Part shown: piece by piece, positions 34,626 to 43,779 of the stretch
How positions within the stretch are numbered: the stretch's first letter is position 1
Layout: each line of letters starts with the position of its first letter
Assembly: GCF_004959765.1 (NCBI RefSeq)
Contig: NZ_SJZD01000001.1
Span: forward strand, 496,001-560,000
Reading direction: 5' to 3'
DNA length: 64,000 bases
From: Flavobacterium sp. H122
GTDB lineage: Bacteria > Bacteroidota > Bacteroidia > Flavobacteriales > Flavobacteriaceae
Notes under the pieces: generated by a model
The model's database searches: none
The model's input: only the letters and a program-made list of their open reading frames with translations
Told to the model about the DNA's origin: nothing
Made by a program: the position numbers and the translations under genes

Positions 34626-35711
34626 ATGGAAAAAGAAAAAAAACAAATGAATAAAAAATTCACCATCATATTAGCTGCATTAGTAATTGGCGGGGGAATT
34701 TACGGAGTAAGCAAATATTTGCACGCTCAGGCACACGAAGAAACAGACGATGCTCAGGTTGAAAAGAAAATGAATCCTATCATTCCAAGAGTATCAGGTT
34801 ATGTGACCAAAGTATTTGTAAAAGACAACGACTTTGTAAAAAAAGGAGATACACTATTTGTAATAGACAATAGAGATTATTTAGTTAAAGTGGAAGAAGC
34901 TAAAGCGACTGTTGCTTCTGCAGAAAGTACATATGAAGTATCAAAAGCAGACGCAGGAAGTGCTCAAGCCAGTGTAGCCGTTTCTGATGCTAACGAAGCT
35001 TCTGCAATAGGAACAATTGAATCCGCTAAAATTAGATTAGACCGTGCGACTAGTGATTATGAGCGTTATAATAATTTATATAAAAATCACTCCATCACAA
35101 AACAACAATATGAACAAGCTCTTGCTGCTAAATTAGAAGCTGAAAATCAAGTTCGCATTTTAACTAACCAAAAAAAAGCAAGTTCGTACCAAAAGAATGT
35201 TGTGTCTTCAAAAGCGGTGGTTTCTGGAAAACAAACACAAGTAGCTGCTGCTAATATTAATAGAGCACAAGCTGCATTAGATGCTGCTAAATTGAATTTA
35301 GACTATACGGTTGTAACTGCAGCCATTGACGGTCAAGTTTCTAAAATTAACGTACAACCTGGACAATTAGTAAATCAAGGTCAATCGTTATTTTACATTG
35401 TAAACAATACCGAAACTTGGGTAATTGCTAACTTCAAAGAAACGCAATTAGGAAAAATGAAAATAGGTCAGGAAGTAACTATCAAAATAGACGCATTTGG
35501 TGGCGAAAAATTCAAAGGAAAATTAGCATCATTTTCTCCGGCAACAGGATCACAATTTTCTATTTTACCTCCAGACAATGCTACTGGTAATTTCGTAAAA
35601 ACAGTACAACGTGTTCCTGTTAAGATTGAATTTACCGCTGCTAACGATAAAGATAAACTGAAGCTTTTACGTTCAGGAATGAATGCAGAAGTAGATGTTC
35701 ACGTAAAATAA
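34626..35711 (+). CDS. HlyD/EmrA-like membrane fusion protein
   Basis: 361 residues; an alternative start is ATG 34647. One N-terminal helix (FTIILAALVIGGGIYGVSKY) anchors it in the inner membrane. EETDDAQVEKKMNPIIPRVS and GYVTKVFVKDNDFVKKGDTL form the first half of the biotinyl-lipoyl domain, the coiled hairpin follows, and YTVVTAAIDGQVSKINVQPG the second half. It links the TolC-like channel to the transporter. Confidence 0.9.
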   Translation: MEKEKKQMNKKFTIILAALVIGGGIYGVSKYLHAQAHEETDDAQVEKKMNPIIPRVSGYVTKVFVKDNDFVKKGDTLFVIDNRDYLVKVEEAKATVASAESTYEVSKADAGSAQASVAVSDANEASAIGTIESAKIRLDRATSDYERYNNLYKNHSITKQQYEQALAAKLEAENQVRILTNQKKASSYQKNVVSSKAVVSGKQTQVAAANINRAQAALDAAKLNLDYTVVTAAIDGQVSKINVQPGQLVNQGQSLFYIVNNTETWVIANFKETQLGKMKIGQEVTIKIDAFGGEKFKGKLASFSPATGSQFSILPPDNATGNFVKTVQRVPVKIEFTAANDKDKLKLLRSGMNAEVDVHVK

Positions 35712-35719
35712 TATACTTC

Positions 35720-37300
35720 ATGGAAAACAATCCAGATAACTTAGTAGAATACGGTTTCAGGAGAGCTATTGTAACCATAGTTGCCATTTTATGTTCGCTT
35801 CTTGAAATTGTAGATACTACTATCGTAAATGTAGCCCTTAACGACATGAAAGGAAGTCTAGGTGCTACCTTAAGCGATGTTTCTTGGGTAATTACGGCCT
35901 ATGCTATCGCCAATGTAATCATCATACCAATGACAAGCTGGTTGTCACAGCAATTTGGGCGTAGAAATTATTTTACAGCGTCCATCATCATATTTACGGT
36001 AACCTCATTTTTATGCGGTAACTCAACCAATATCTGGGAATTGGTAATCTTTAGATTTATCCAAGGTCTGGGAGGAGGTGCGTTACTGGTAACAGCTCAA
36101 ACCATTATTACCGAAAGTTACCCTGTTGAAAAAAGAGGTATGGCTCAGGCTATTTATGGTATGGGAGTAATCATGGGACCTACATTAGGACCTCCTTTAG
36201 GAGGTTATATCGTAGATCATTTCTCATGGCCGTTTATATTTTACATCAATATTCCTTTAGGTATTATAGCAACCATACTTACATTGATGTATGTAAAAAG
36301 CCCTAAATACAGCGAAAAACTTAAAGCTAATCAAGTCGATTGGCTGGGTATAGTATATCTGACAATGTTTGTCGGATCGCTCCAATATGTTTTGGAACAC
36401 GGTCAGCAGGATGATTGGTTTAATAATAATACAATCATAACCCTAAGCATCATATCATTCTTTGGGCTGTTATTCTTTATAAAAAGGGAATTGAGTTACA
36501 AATACCCTATAGTAAATTTAAGAGTGTTAAAAGACACCAATTTAAGGGTGGGTGTATTATTGTCCTTCATATTAGGCTTTGGACTTTATGCTTCCACATT
36601 TTTAATACCTATTTACACCCAATCTATTTTAAGATGGCCCGCTACTGCCGCCGGAATGCTGTTAATACCAAGTTCTGTAATGACAGCCTTTATGATGCCG
36701 CTGGTAGGTAAAATGCTTCAAAAAGGCGTTTCACAAAAGTATTTGATTGTTATAGGCTTTCTGGTATTCTTTTTCTTTACTTTTTGGATGTACAAAATTA
36801 TGACTCCGGATACCGGTGAAGAACATTTCTGGTGGCCGTTGATCATGCGTGGTATTGGATTAGGGTTATTATTCGTTCCTATTACAAGTTTGTCATTATC
36901 TAATCTAAAAGGAAAAGAGATTGGCGATGGTGCCGCTTTTACAGGTATGCTTCGTCAATTAGGAGGTTCCTTCGGTATTGCAATTGTAACAACCTTTATC
37001 TCAAGATTCGGACAGGAACACAGAGCCCAATTAGTGGCCCACCTGGACAAAACCAGTTTTCAGGTACAAAACCAGATCAATATGATGCAAAAAGGTTTCA
37101 TGGCTAAAGGTTTTTCATTTAATGAAGCATTAAACAAAGCCCATCAGGTTTTAGATTTTCAGGTAATGAAACAAGCCAATGTATTAGCATTTATGGATAT
37201 ATTCTTATATCTGGGAATATTATTCTTGATTTGTATTCCATTGGTTATGGTATTAAAAACAGGGAAATCAACCATTAATCCAGCCGATGCAATGCACTAA
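35720..37300 (+). CDS. DHA2 family (EmrB-like) multidrug efflux MFS transporter
   Basis: 526 residues with 14 predicted membrane helices. LEIVDTTIVNVALNDMKGSL is the DHA2 helix-1 motif, WLSQQFGRRNYF motif A, and GMGVIMGPTLGPPLGGYIVD motif C of drug:H+ antiporters. With the TolC-like channel and the adaptor it builds a tripartite pump of the EmrAB-TolC type. Substrates are not known. Last gene of the TetR operon; no clear terminator before kdsA. Confidence 0.92.
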   Translation: MENNPDNLVEYGFRRAIVTIVAILCSLLEIVDTTIVNVALNDMKGSLGATLSDVSWVITAYAIANVIIIPMTSWLSQQFGRRNYFTASIIIFTVTSFLCGNSTNIWELVIFRFIQGLGGGALLVTAQTIITESYPVEKRGMAQAIYGMGVIMGPTLGPPLGGYIVDHFSWPFIFYINIPLGIIATILTLMYVKSPKYSEKLKANQVDWLGIVYLTMFVGSLQYVLEHGQQDDWFNNNTIITLSIISFFGLLFFIKRELSYKYPIVNLRVLKDTNLRVGVLLSFILGFGLYASTFLIPIYTQSILRWPATAAGMLLIPSSVMTAFMMPLVGKMLQKGVSQKYLIVIGFLVFFFFTFWMYKIMTPDTGEEHFWWPLIMRGIGLGLLFVPITSLSLSNLKGKEIGDGAAFTGMLRQLGGSFGIAIVTTFISRFGQEHRAQLVAHLDKTSFQVQNQINMMQKGFMAKGFSFNEALNKAHQVLDFQVMKQANVLAFMDIFLYLGILFLICIPLVMVLKTGKSTINPADAMH

Positions 37301-37378
37301 TTTTAATCAGATACTATTTTTTTAGCTGAAAGATTAAAAATTCTAAATTCTGAAATCTGAAATCTAAAATCTAAAAAG

Positions 37379-37386
37379 TATCTTTG
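37379..37386 (+). promoter_or_regulatory. -7 promoter box of kdsA
   Basis: TATCTTTG matches TAnnTTTG and lies 16 bases before the kdsA start. Ahead of it is an AT-rich run of degenerate TCTGAAATCTGAAATCTAAA repeats. Confidence 0.6.
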
Positions 37387-37402
37387 CATAAATTTATAAA
37401 AA

Positions 37403-38221
37403 ATGAACTTACACAACATACCAAATATCAAGCACTTAGACAGTGGAAACTTTTTTGTTCTTGCAGGACCTTGTGCCATTGAAGGAGAAGAAATGGCTAT
37501 GAAAATTGCAGAACGTCTTGTACAAATCACAAACGATTTAAAGATTCCTTATGTTTTTAAAGGTTCCTTCAAAAAAGCAAATCGCTCAAGAGTGGACAGC
37601 TTCACTGGAATAGGTGATGAAAAAGCTTTAAAAATCCTTCAAAAAGTAAGTCAGGAATTCAACATACCAACAGTTACCGACATTCATACAAATGAAGATG
37701 CGGCTATGGCAGCTCAATACGTTGATGTCCTGCAAATCCCAGCATTTTTAGTTCGTCAAACGGACTTGGTAGTTGCCGCTGCTCAAACCGGTAAAACTGT
37801 GAATCTGAAAAAAGGTCAGTTCATGAGTCCTGAAAGTATGAAGCACGCCGTTCAAAAAGTATTGGATTCCAACAATGAAAATGTAATGGTAACAGACAGA
37901 GGTACAATGTTTGGCTACCAGGACATGATTGTTGATTTCCGCGGGATTCCTACCATGCGCGAAATGGCTACTACTGTGCTTGATGTAACCCATTCGTTAC
38001 AGCAGCCTAATCAGCTGGCAGGTGTTACAGGCGGCCGTCCTGACATGATTGAAACAATAGCTAAAGCCGGTATCGCTGTTGGTGTTGACGGAATTTTTAT
38101 TGAAACTCATTTTGATCCTGCTAATGCAAAAAGCGACGGAGCGAACATGCTTCATTTAGATTATTTTGAAGGCTTAATGAAAAAATTAGTAGCAATCCGT
38201 CAAACCATAAATCAATTTTAA
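37403..38221 (+). CDS. kdsA: 3-deoxy-8-phosphooctulonate synthase (KDO-8-P synthase)
   Basis: 272 residues, normal length. FFVLAGPCAIEGEEMAMKIA opens the barrel; FKGSFKKANRSRVDSFTGIG binds PEP; TDIHTNEDAAMAAQYVDVLQ and QIPAFLVRQTDLVVAAAQTG, then LKKGQFMSPESM follow; the C-terminal GVDGIFIETHFDP holds metal or substrate residues. It makes KDO-8-phosphate from PEP and arabinose-5-phosphate for the lipopolysaccharide core. It stands as a single gene here. Confidence 0.95.
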   Translation: MNLHNIPNIKHLDSGNFFVLAGPCAIEGEEMAMKIAERLVQITNDLKIPYVFKGSFKKANRSRVDSFTGIGDEKALKILQKVSQEFNIPTVTDIHTNEDAAMAAQYVDVLQIPAFLVRQTDLVVAAAQTGKTVNLKKGQFMSPESMKHAVQKVLDSNNENVMVTDRGTMFGYQDMIVDFRGIPTMREMATTVLDVTHSLQQPNQLAGVTGGRPDMIETIAKAGIAVGVDGIFIETHFDPANAKSDGANMLHLDYFEGLMKKLVAIRQTINQF

Positions 38222-38312
38222 TTTCCCATATATAAAAATTCTTTTTTTTAAACTGTTTTTTGGTTTCTGCATAAAATCAGTACAGTTGGAGGATTTTTAA
38301 AATTTAACATCC

Positions 38313-38345
38313 AAAGCCCTGAAATTTCAGGGCTTTTCTATTTTA
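38313..38345 (+). terminator. kdsA terminator, identical in core to 39825
   Basis: AAAGCCCTGAAA/TTTCAGGGCTTT is a 24-bp perfect palindrome followed by TTCTATTTTA. The same 24 bases recur at 39825-39848, ahead of the next paralogous gene. Confidence 0.8.
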
Positions 38346-38452
38346 TTTTTCAAACATCGATTAAGCACCAAAATATCCGATAATAAACAAGAACCAGATT
38401 CATTATTTGTAAGAAAAAATTTATTTTTGTATTGCACACAAATAATGTAATT

Positions 38453-39793
38453 ATGAGATTGATATTTTTTACAATTTTAAGTTTACTACTGACTTTTTCA
38501 GTTTCAGCTCAAAACAGACTGGTTAAAAAAGTTAAATCAGTACCTAAAGAGACTTCCGCTAACGAAGCAGCTGCAGAGCCGGCAAATAGCGAAAATGGAG
38601 AGCTAACCGTTGATACAATTCACATTCCTAAAGGGAAACCAACTTTATTACTTGTACAAGTAACAGGAATAAACACTGCTGCTTATAAAGACACACGTGA
38701 AATACAAGAGCTCAATACAAATTTTGACAAAAGTAAAACTGATATAATTTACATAAAAAGACATTCTTTTATCATATTTGAAAACAATCAGACTCTAGAT
38801 GTTTCAAAGCATGAAGACAGTTATGCTTCAAAAGTCTTTTGGAGCGGTAAACAGAAGGAACAATTACAGACCGAAGAAGGTTTAGAAAACTCAACAGAAT
38901 TTTTTGCTAAACAATTAAAAGTAAAAAAAGAATCTTCTTATATAATTGATGCAAAAAAACACAAAAAAGAATTGGCAGCATTAACCAAAAAAAACATCAT
39001 CACTGATAAATCAAAAGAAGTGATGAATGCACTTTTGAAACTTTATGCATTATCTATCAAGGCTGAACTTAGAGAATTATCGATGTTCAATGAAGACTTG
39101 AAAAAACTTAAAGAAATAAAAGTTTATTATTCAGAGAAAAAAATAAAAAAGCTGCTTACACTGCATATTATTTTCAACGAAGAAGGGCAGCCAGTTAACT
39201 TGAAATCGTATAAATCAAGCGGAAAAACTGAAGCTGATGTAAACTTTATTTATGAAAACGGGATGCTTTCCAAAATAAATGACGGAAGACAAATACACTC
39301 TGTTTCGTATAATAACGATAAAATGATTGTTTCAAAGAAATTGGATGACGGTGAAGAAATAAAAATTTACACGCTTGAAAACAATATCCTGCTCGAAAAA
39401 GGATACAGTTTAACAAATGATGACAATTTGGCTTATCACAATACTGTTATAGAAGAAAAACTTGAAAATGACTGCATCATAAAAACGTACAATGGTCAGA
39501 TATTAAAAAAAGAATGCATTGCTAAGAAACCAAACCAGCCTTTTTTAATGGATTACATTTCATATCAGGGGGAAGATATTTTAGAAAAATATAAAGTAAA
39601 GGTTATTAAAAAGAATGAAACGGTTTACGAAAGATATAAGGCCGATTATGAAGAAACTGAAAATGAATCAAAAGACAACTTTAAATTAACTGCGACGTAT
39701 CAATTGGACAATAAAAAGCAAATAAGTGTTATTAAATTATTAGAAAACAATTCGGAAAAAACTTTAAAAATAGATTACATCTACAGCAAATAA
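38453..39793 (+). CDS. exported paralogous protein 1, unknown function
   Basis: 446 residues from ATG 38453; codons upstream (from TTG 38432) overlap the promoter. Signal peptide ends SVSAQ. The protein is Lys/Glu-rich with short strands; the C-terminal half has YD/RHS-like repeats (NFIYENGMLSKINDGRQIHS, YNNDKMIVSKKLDDGEE) as in strand-rich envelope proteins. It is a close paralogue of the next gene: FEN NQTLD, YASKVFWSGK and LKVKKESSYIIDAKKHKKEL are shared. -7 box TATTTTTG at 38422. No family recognised. Confidence 0.7.
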   Translation: MRLIFFTILSLLLTFSVSAQNRLVKKVKSVPKETSANEAAAEPANSENGELTVDTIHIPKGKPTLLLVQVTGINTAAYKDTREIQELNTNFDKSKTDIIYIKRHSFIIFENNQTLDVSKHEDSYASKVFWSGKQKEQLQTEEGLENSTEFFAKQLKVKKESSYIIDAKKHKKELAALTKKNIITDKSKEVMNALLKLYALSIKAELRELSMFNEDLKKLKEIKVYYSEKKIKKLLTLHIIFNEEGQPVNLKSYKSSGKTEADVNFIYENGMLSKINDGRQIHSVSYNNDKMIVSKKLDDGEEIKIYTLENNILLEKGYSLTNDDNLAYHNTVIEEKLENDCIIKTYNGQILKKECIAKKPNQPFLMDYISYQGEDILEKYKVKVIKKNETVYERYKADYEETENESKDNFKLTATYQLDNKKQISVIKLLENNSEKTLKIDYIYSK

Positions 39794-39824
39794 ACGTATT
39801 TGGATTTTACTCAAAAAGATGAAG

Positions 39825-39853
39825 AAAGCCCTGAAATTTCAGGGCTTTTTTTA
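39825..39853 (+). terminator. terminator between the paralogues
   Basis: Same 24-base palindrome as at 38313, followed by seven T. Its repetition upstream of both paralogues indicates that the duplicated unit started before the promoter. Confidence 0.85.
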
Positions 39854-39946
39854 TGATACAGGACATCATTTTGAAAAAGCCCAAATAAATAAATGTAAGA
39901 AAAAAACTATATTTGTATTTGTAACACAAATATATCAAATACAATT

Positions 39947-41281
39947 ATGAAACTTTTATGCAGCATTTTTTTCGCCTTACTCATTTCTTTTTCAGGTGAA
40001 GCACAAAAAAAACAAAACAAAAAAACAAATTCAACTTATAAGAAAAAAACGGAGGCTGTAGGAGTAGAAGTCGGCCCTTCAGGACATCTCACAGCAGAGA
40101 TTGACACACTTCATATCGCAGCCGGCAAACCTACGGTATTATTAGTTGATGTAAGTGAATACAATGTACACAGGGAAAAAGATAATACTGAGGAGCAGGA
40201 ACTCTTGAATAATTTTGACAAAAACAAACTGCAGGTTAAAACCATTACAAAACACACTTTTGTAATTTTTGAAAACAATCAGACTTTAGACATGAGCGAT
40301 CCAAAAAACTCATACCAGGCAAAATCATATTGGAGCGGTAAGGTCAAAGACGAAATTCAAGTGGAAGAAGGCACTCCTATGGCTACTGAATTTGTTGCAA
40401 AGCAGATGAAAGTAAAAAAAGAATCCTCTTACATCGTAAATGCTAGAAAATATAAAAAAGAATTGGCCAGTCTTAAAAAAAGCAATCCTACTGAAAAATC
40501 AAAAATCGTAATGAATGCTTTTCTAAAGCGGTATTCCACTCCTTTAATGGAAGAGGAAGATATTGCATTTGGACAGAATATCGATAAAATAAAAACAATC
40601 AATGTCTATGTTTCAGAAAAAAAAATAACTAAAGCTCTTGTAAAAACCATAGAATTTAACGAACTGGGCCAGCCTGTTACAGTCATAGATAAAAATGTAA
40701 ATGGAAAAAAAGAAAGCGAGAGAAAATTTATCTATGAAAATGGATTGCTGACAAAAATAATAGAAGGAGATATTAGTAAAACGTTTACCTACAACGATGA
40801 TAAAATGATTTCAGTAAATAAAAGTGAAGATGGTGAAATCACTGATTCGTATTGGGTAGAAAATGGAGTATTATTTGGTAAAACTTACATTGTTTATAAT
40901 GATGACAACTATGCTTATCAAAATTCAGTCTCTGAAACAAAATTTCAGGACAATTGCATCGTAAGAACATCTAATGGAAAAATAATAAAAAAAGAATGTT
41001 ACACAAAAAAAGATGAATTCCCTTTCATTTATACAAACACTTCTTTTCAAGATAATGATATAATGCAGATTTATAAATCAAAAATCACAAAGAAAACCGA
41101 AACCTTATACGAAAGTTATTATTCAAGCTCTGATGATCCAAAGCAATATAAAGATAATTTCAAATTAATGGGAACGTTTCAATTGAATGAAAAAAAACAA
41201 GTCGTTGCATTTAATTCTTCAAAAATTTTAAAAGGCAAACCTGAAAGAACAGCCAAAATAGAATACACTTATTATCAATAA
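39947..41281 (+). CDS. exported paralogous protein 2, unknown function
   Basis: 444 residues, signal peptide ending SGEAQ. Layout equals the upstream protein: a basic linker, IDTLHIAAGKPTVLLVDVSE, FVIFENNQTLDMSDPKNSYQ, WSGKVKDEIQVEEGTPMATE, KVKKESSYIVNARKYKKELA, then repeats such as KFIYENGLLTKIIEG and FTYNDDKMISVNK. Promoter TATATTTG at 39908 with the same upstream TGTAAGAAAAAA as paralogue 1. Probably secreted or periplasmic; no motif shows an enzyme. Confidence 0.7.
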   Translation: MKLLCSIFFALLISFSGEAQKKQNKKTNSTYKKKTEAVGVEVGPSGHLTAEIDTLHIAAGKPTVLLVDVSEYNVHREKDNTEEQELLNNFDKNKLQVKTITKHTFVIFENNQTLDMSDPKNSYQAKSYWSGKVKDEIQVEEGTPMATEFVAKQMKVKKESSYIVNARKYKKELASLKKSNPTEKSKIVMNAFLKRYSTPLMEEEDIAFGQNIDKIKTINVYVSEKKITKALVKTIEFNELGQPVTVIDKNVNGKKESERKFIYENGLLTKIIEGDISKTFTYNDDKMISVNKSEDGEITDSYWVENGVLFGKTYIVYNDDNYAYQNSVSETKFQDNCIVRTSNGKIIKKECYTKKDEFPFIYTNTSFQDNDIMQIYKSKITKKTETLYESYYSSSDDPKQYKDNFKLMGTFQLNEKKQVVAFNSSKILKGKPERTAKIEYTYYQ

Positions 41282-41301
41282 TTTATTTTCTTAAAAAAAT
41301 T

Positions 41302-41330
41302 AAAATTTATTTGGTCACCAGATAAATTTT
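41302..41330. repeat. inverted repeat before the envelope operon
   Basis: AAAATTTATTTGGT (41302-41315) and ACCAGATAAATTTT (41317-41330) pair at 13 of 14 positions with a one-base gap. No T-run follows. It could be a terminator remnant for paralogue 2 or an extra operator for the next operon. Confidence 0.5.
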
Positions 41331-41335
41331 AATTT

Positions 41336-41352
41336 ACTTTGTTTTTCAAAGT
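41336..41352 (+). promoter_or_regulatory. operator-like palindrome ACTTTG-N5-CAAAGT, copy 1
   Basis: ACTTTGTTTTTCAAAGT lies 20 bases before the first gene of the envelope operon, followed by TCTTTTAAA. The same palindrome and tail occur at 43297. It overlaps a near -7 box (TTACTTTG). The likely binder is the winged-helix regulator at 42980. Confidence 0.65.
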
Positions 41353-41371
41353 TCTTTTAAAAATAAAAACT

Positions 41372-41656
41372 ATGTTAAACAAAAATCAATTTTTCGTCCT
41401 GGCAGGAACCTGCTTCCTGCTTTTAATTCCTTTAATAGGAATGCAGTTTACCAATGAAGTAAACTGGAGTGTCTTTGATTTCATCCTAATGGGAGCATTA
41501 CTTTTGGGATTAGGCTTTACTTCTGAATTTATTTTCAGAAAAATTACCCACAAAACTTACAAATTAGGCTTAATAGTATTATTAGTAATTGTATTTTTGC
41601 TCATTTGGGTAGAATTGGCTGTTGGTTTATTCAACTCACCATTTGCAGGATCTTAA
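41372..41656 (+). CDS. small membrane protein of the envelope operon
   Basis: 94 residues from ATG 41372. Three hydrophobic helices (FFVLAGTCFLLLIPLIGMQ, SVFDFILMGALLLGLGFTSE, KLGLIVLLVIVFLLIWVELA) and ending NSPFAGS. Flavobacterial operons that carry a winged-helix regulator often begin with such a protein; no function is assigned. First gene of six transcribed together to creD. Confidence 0.7.
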   Translation: MLNKNQFFVLAGTCFLLLIPLIGMQFTNEVNWSVFDFILMGALLLGLGFTSEFIFRKITHKTYKLGLIVLLVIVFLLIWVELAVGLFNSPFAGS

Positions 41657-41694
41657 GATCTTAATAAAAAATCAAGAAATATAATCTGTTATAA

Positions 41695-42318
41695 ATGGAA
41701 CCAAACAATTATTTACAAGACATAAAAGACATTAAGCAAATGATGTCACAATCATCACGATTTATTTCATTGAGTGGTTTATCTGGCGTTTTAGCCGGTA
41801 TTTACTGTCTTATTGGTGCTTTTCTTGCCTATCGGATAATTTACCCTAACACAATCTATTTTAAAGATTATAAATTGATTATAATTAATTCAAGCACTAT
41901 TTACAATTTATTTTCAATTGCAGCTCTGGTAATTTTGCTTTCAATAGCAACCGTCATTTATTTAAGCACAAAAAAAGCAAACAAGATAAATGCTTCGGTT
42001 TGGAATTCGGCGTCCAAAAGATTAATTATAAACTTTATGATTCCATTGGCAACAGGAGGTTTCTTTATTCTTTTTTTAATTGAAAAAGAGATATTAAGCT
42101 TAACAGCGCCGTTAATGCTTATTTTTTATGGTTTGGCCTGTGTAAATGCAAGTAAATATACTCTTGGTGATATTCGGTATTTAGGAATCACAATGATCCT
42201 GCTTGGCTTATTGTCTACCTGGTTTATTGGCTATGGATTACTATTTTGGGCTTTAGGATTTGGAGTTTGTCATATTATTTATGGCGGAATCATGCACTTT
42301 AAATATGATAGTAAATGA
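41695..42318 (+). CDS. multi-pass membrane protein of the envelope operon
   Basis: 207 residues. The N-terminal YLQDIKDIKQMMSQSSRFIS and SLSGLSGVLAGIYCLIGAFL are followed by about five more helices (IIINSSTIYNLFSIAALVIL, GGFFILFLIEKEILSLTAPL, MILLGLLSTWFIGYGLLFWA). The MSQSSRFISLSGLSG segment is characteristic of a Bacteroidetes membrane family of unknown role found beside winged-helix regulators. Its stop overlaps the next start by 4 bases. Confidence 0.75.
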   Translation: MEPNNYLQDIKDIKQMMSQSSRFISLSGLSGVLAGIYCLIGAFLAYRIIYPNTIYFKDYKLIIINSSTIYNLFSIAALVILLSIATVIYLSTKKANKINASVWNSASKRLIINFMIPLATGGFFILFLIEKEILSLTAPLMLIFYGLACVNASKYTLGDIRYLGITMILLGLLSTWFIGYGLLFWALGFGVCHIIYGGIMHFKYDSK

Positions 42319-42983
42319 AAAAGTATTTAATCATTATTATTGGTGCCTTCCTTGCTTTTTATCTGTTAGGCTATTTCAATGCAAAAAAAGTAGTAGATGA
42401 TTTTTATTTTCATGAAAATAAAGTTTCTGAACAGGTAAAAGAAGGCGATATAATACTTCAGACTTCAGAATCGTATCAGTGCGAAGCTGTCAGATTAGCC
42501 ACCAATTCAAAATTTTCTCATTGCGGTATAATTTTTAAAGACAATGATAAAACTTATGTTCTGGAAGCTGTTCAACCTGTAAAGATAACTCCTTTAGATG
42601 AATGGATTTCACATGGTAAGGAAAGCGATTATTTAATTAGAAGATGTAAAAACTCAGAAGAATTGCTTGATTCCAAAAAGATTGAGAGCATGAAGACTTA
42701 TGGAAAAAACATGCTGAATAAAGATTATGATTTGTATTTTGAATGGTCTGATGAAAAAATATATTGCTCTGAATTAGTCTGGAAAATCTATAAAGAAGGT
42801 GCAGGTATTGAAATATGTCCGTTTAAAAAGCTGAAGGAATTCAATTTATCGAACCCTAAAGTAAAAAAGATTATGAAGGAAAGATATGGAAACAATGTGC
42901 CGCTTGAAGAAAATGTTATAGCTCCTTCTCAACTAGCAGAATCAAAACTTTTAGAAACAGTTATTGACACTTATAACAATTGA
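42315..42983 (+). CDS. YiiX/YebB-like permuted papain-fold hydrolase
   Basis: 222 residues with an N-terminal helix (IIIIGAFLAFYLLGYF) that anchors or exports it. The catalytic pair of the permuted NlpC/P60-like fold is visible: His69 in KFSHCGIIF and Cys151 in YCSELVWKIY, with EGDIILQ ahead of them. Members of this family hydrolyse amide or ester bonds in cell-wall or lipid substrates; the target here is unknown. It overlaps both neighbours by 4 bases and is therefore tightly coupled to them. Confidence 0.82.
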   Translation: MKKYLIIIIGAFLAFYLLGYFNAKKVVDDFYFHENKVSEQVKEGDIILQTSESYQCEAVRLATNSKFSHCGIIFKDNDKTYVLEAVQPVKITPLDEWISHGKESDYLIRRCKNSEELLDSKKIESMKTYGKNMLNKDYDLYFEWSDEKIYCSELVWKIYKEGAGIEICPFKKLKEFNLSNPKVKKIMKERYGNNVPLEENVIAPSQLAESKLLETVIDTYNN

Positions 42984-43276
42984 AAAATATCATTCAAAAT
43001 ATCAACAAAGCCTTTGATCACCGAATTCGTTTGGGTATCATGTCTGTATTAATGGTCAACGAAAGTGCCGACTTTAATACGTTCAAGGAATTATTGGGGG
43101 TAACTGACGGTAACTTAGCCAGCCATGCCAAAGCACTGGAAAGTGAAAATTATATCGTTGTCGAAAAACAATTCATTGGAAAAAAACCAAACACAAGTTA
43201 CAAAGCTACAACCGAAGGTAAAAAAGCTTTTCAGGAGCATATTGATGCACTTGAAAAATTGCTATCAAATATGTAA
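42980..43276 (+). CDS. winged-helix transcriptional regulator (HTH_34-like)
   Basis: 98 residues starting at TTG 42980, which overlaps the preceding TGA as TTGA. HRIRLGIMSVLMVNESADF, TFKELLGVTDGNLASHAKAL and ENYIVVEKQFIGKKPNTSYK are the helix, recognition helix and wing of small DNA-binding proteins of the HTH_34 group. It sits mid-operon, with a palindrome ahead of the operon (41336) and another just after itself (43297), a layout fitting autoregulation. Confidence 0.85.
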   Translation: MKNIIQNINKAFDHRIRLGIMSVLMVNESADFNTFKELLGVTDGNLASHAKALESENYIVVEKQFIGKKPNTSYKATTEGKKAFQEHIDALEKLLSNM

Positions 43277-43296
43277 AGCTATTTTTTTATTTATTA

Positions 43297-43313
43297 ACTT
43301 TGAAATTCAAAGT
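43297..43313 (+). promoter_or_regulatory. operator-like palindrome ACTTTG-N5-CAAAGT, copy 2
   Basis: ACTTTGAAATTCAAAGT, followed by TCTTTTAAA, 12 bases before the 43325 start. TAACTTTG (43295-43302) fits the -7 box. It would allow a second, regulated transcript for the last two genes. Confidence 0.65.
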
Positions 43314-43324
43314 TCTTTTAAATC

Positions 43325-43777
43325 ATGAAAGACTATATAATCGAACTCATTTACAAAACGATAAAAAAGCCGTATCAATTACTATTTAAAAACAAAACAG
43401 CATGGAATTTAAACATAAGCGATTATATCAATTGTCCTGATGGCAGCATAGGAAAACATTTGGGACTTTTTTTGAAGAAAAACAATTATTCAATTCAACC
43501 GCAACTCGAAGAGCATGATGTATTTCACGTTATCACAAACAGTGGCACAACAGTCAAAGAAGAAATAAAAATGCAGTTTTATTTATTAGGAAACGGAAAA
43601 AGAAGCCCATTTGTATTTATAGTAATATCGGCTGGATTTTTTTATCCGCTCAATTACACAGAATTTATAGAATCTTATAAAAAAGGAACAAAAGCAAACA
43701 AATTTTATCATTTGGATTATTCAAAGTTACTCACGATAGACTTAAAAGATTTTCAAACAACATTTAATATCAAATAA
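43325..43777 (+). CDS. small protein beside creD, unknown function
   Basis: 150 residues, no signal peptide. DYIELIY-like N terminus (IIELIYKTIKKPYQLLF), then NISDYINCPDGSIGKHLGLF, LEEHDVFHVITN and a hydrophobic strand FVFIVISAGFFYPLNY. Similar proteins are found next to creD genes in Flavobacteria, often described as ubiquinone-biosynthesis Coq4-like; the pattern of conserved Asp and His (EEHDVFHV) supports that idea weakly. It precedes creD by 2 bases. Confidence 0.65.
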   Translation: MKDYIIELIYKTIKKPYQLLFKNKTAWNLNISDYINCPDGSIGKHLGLFLKKNNYSIQPQLEEHDVFHVITNSGTTVKEEIKMQFYLLGNGKRSPFVFIVISAGFFYPLNYTEFIESYKKGTKANKFYHLDYSKLLTIDLKDFQTTFNIK

Positions 43778-43779
43778 CA

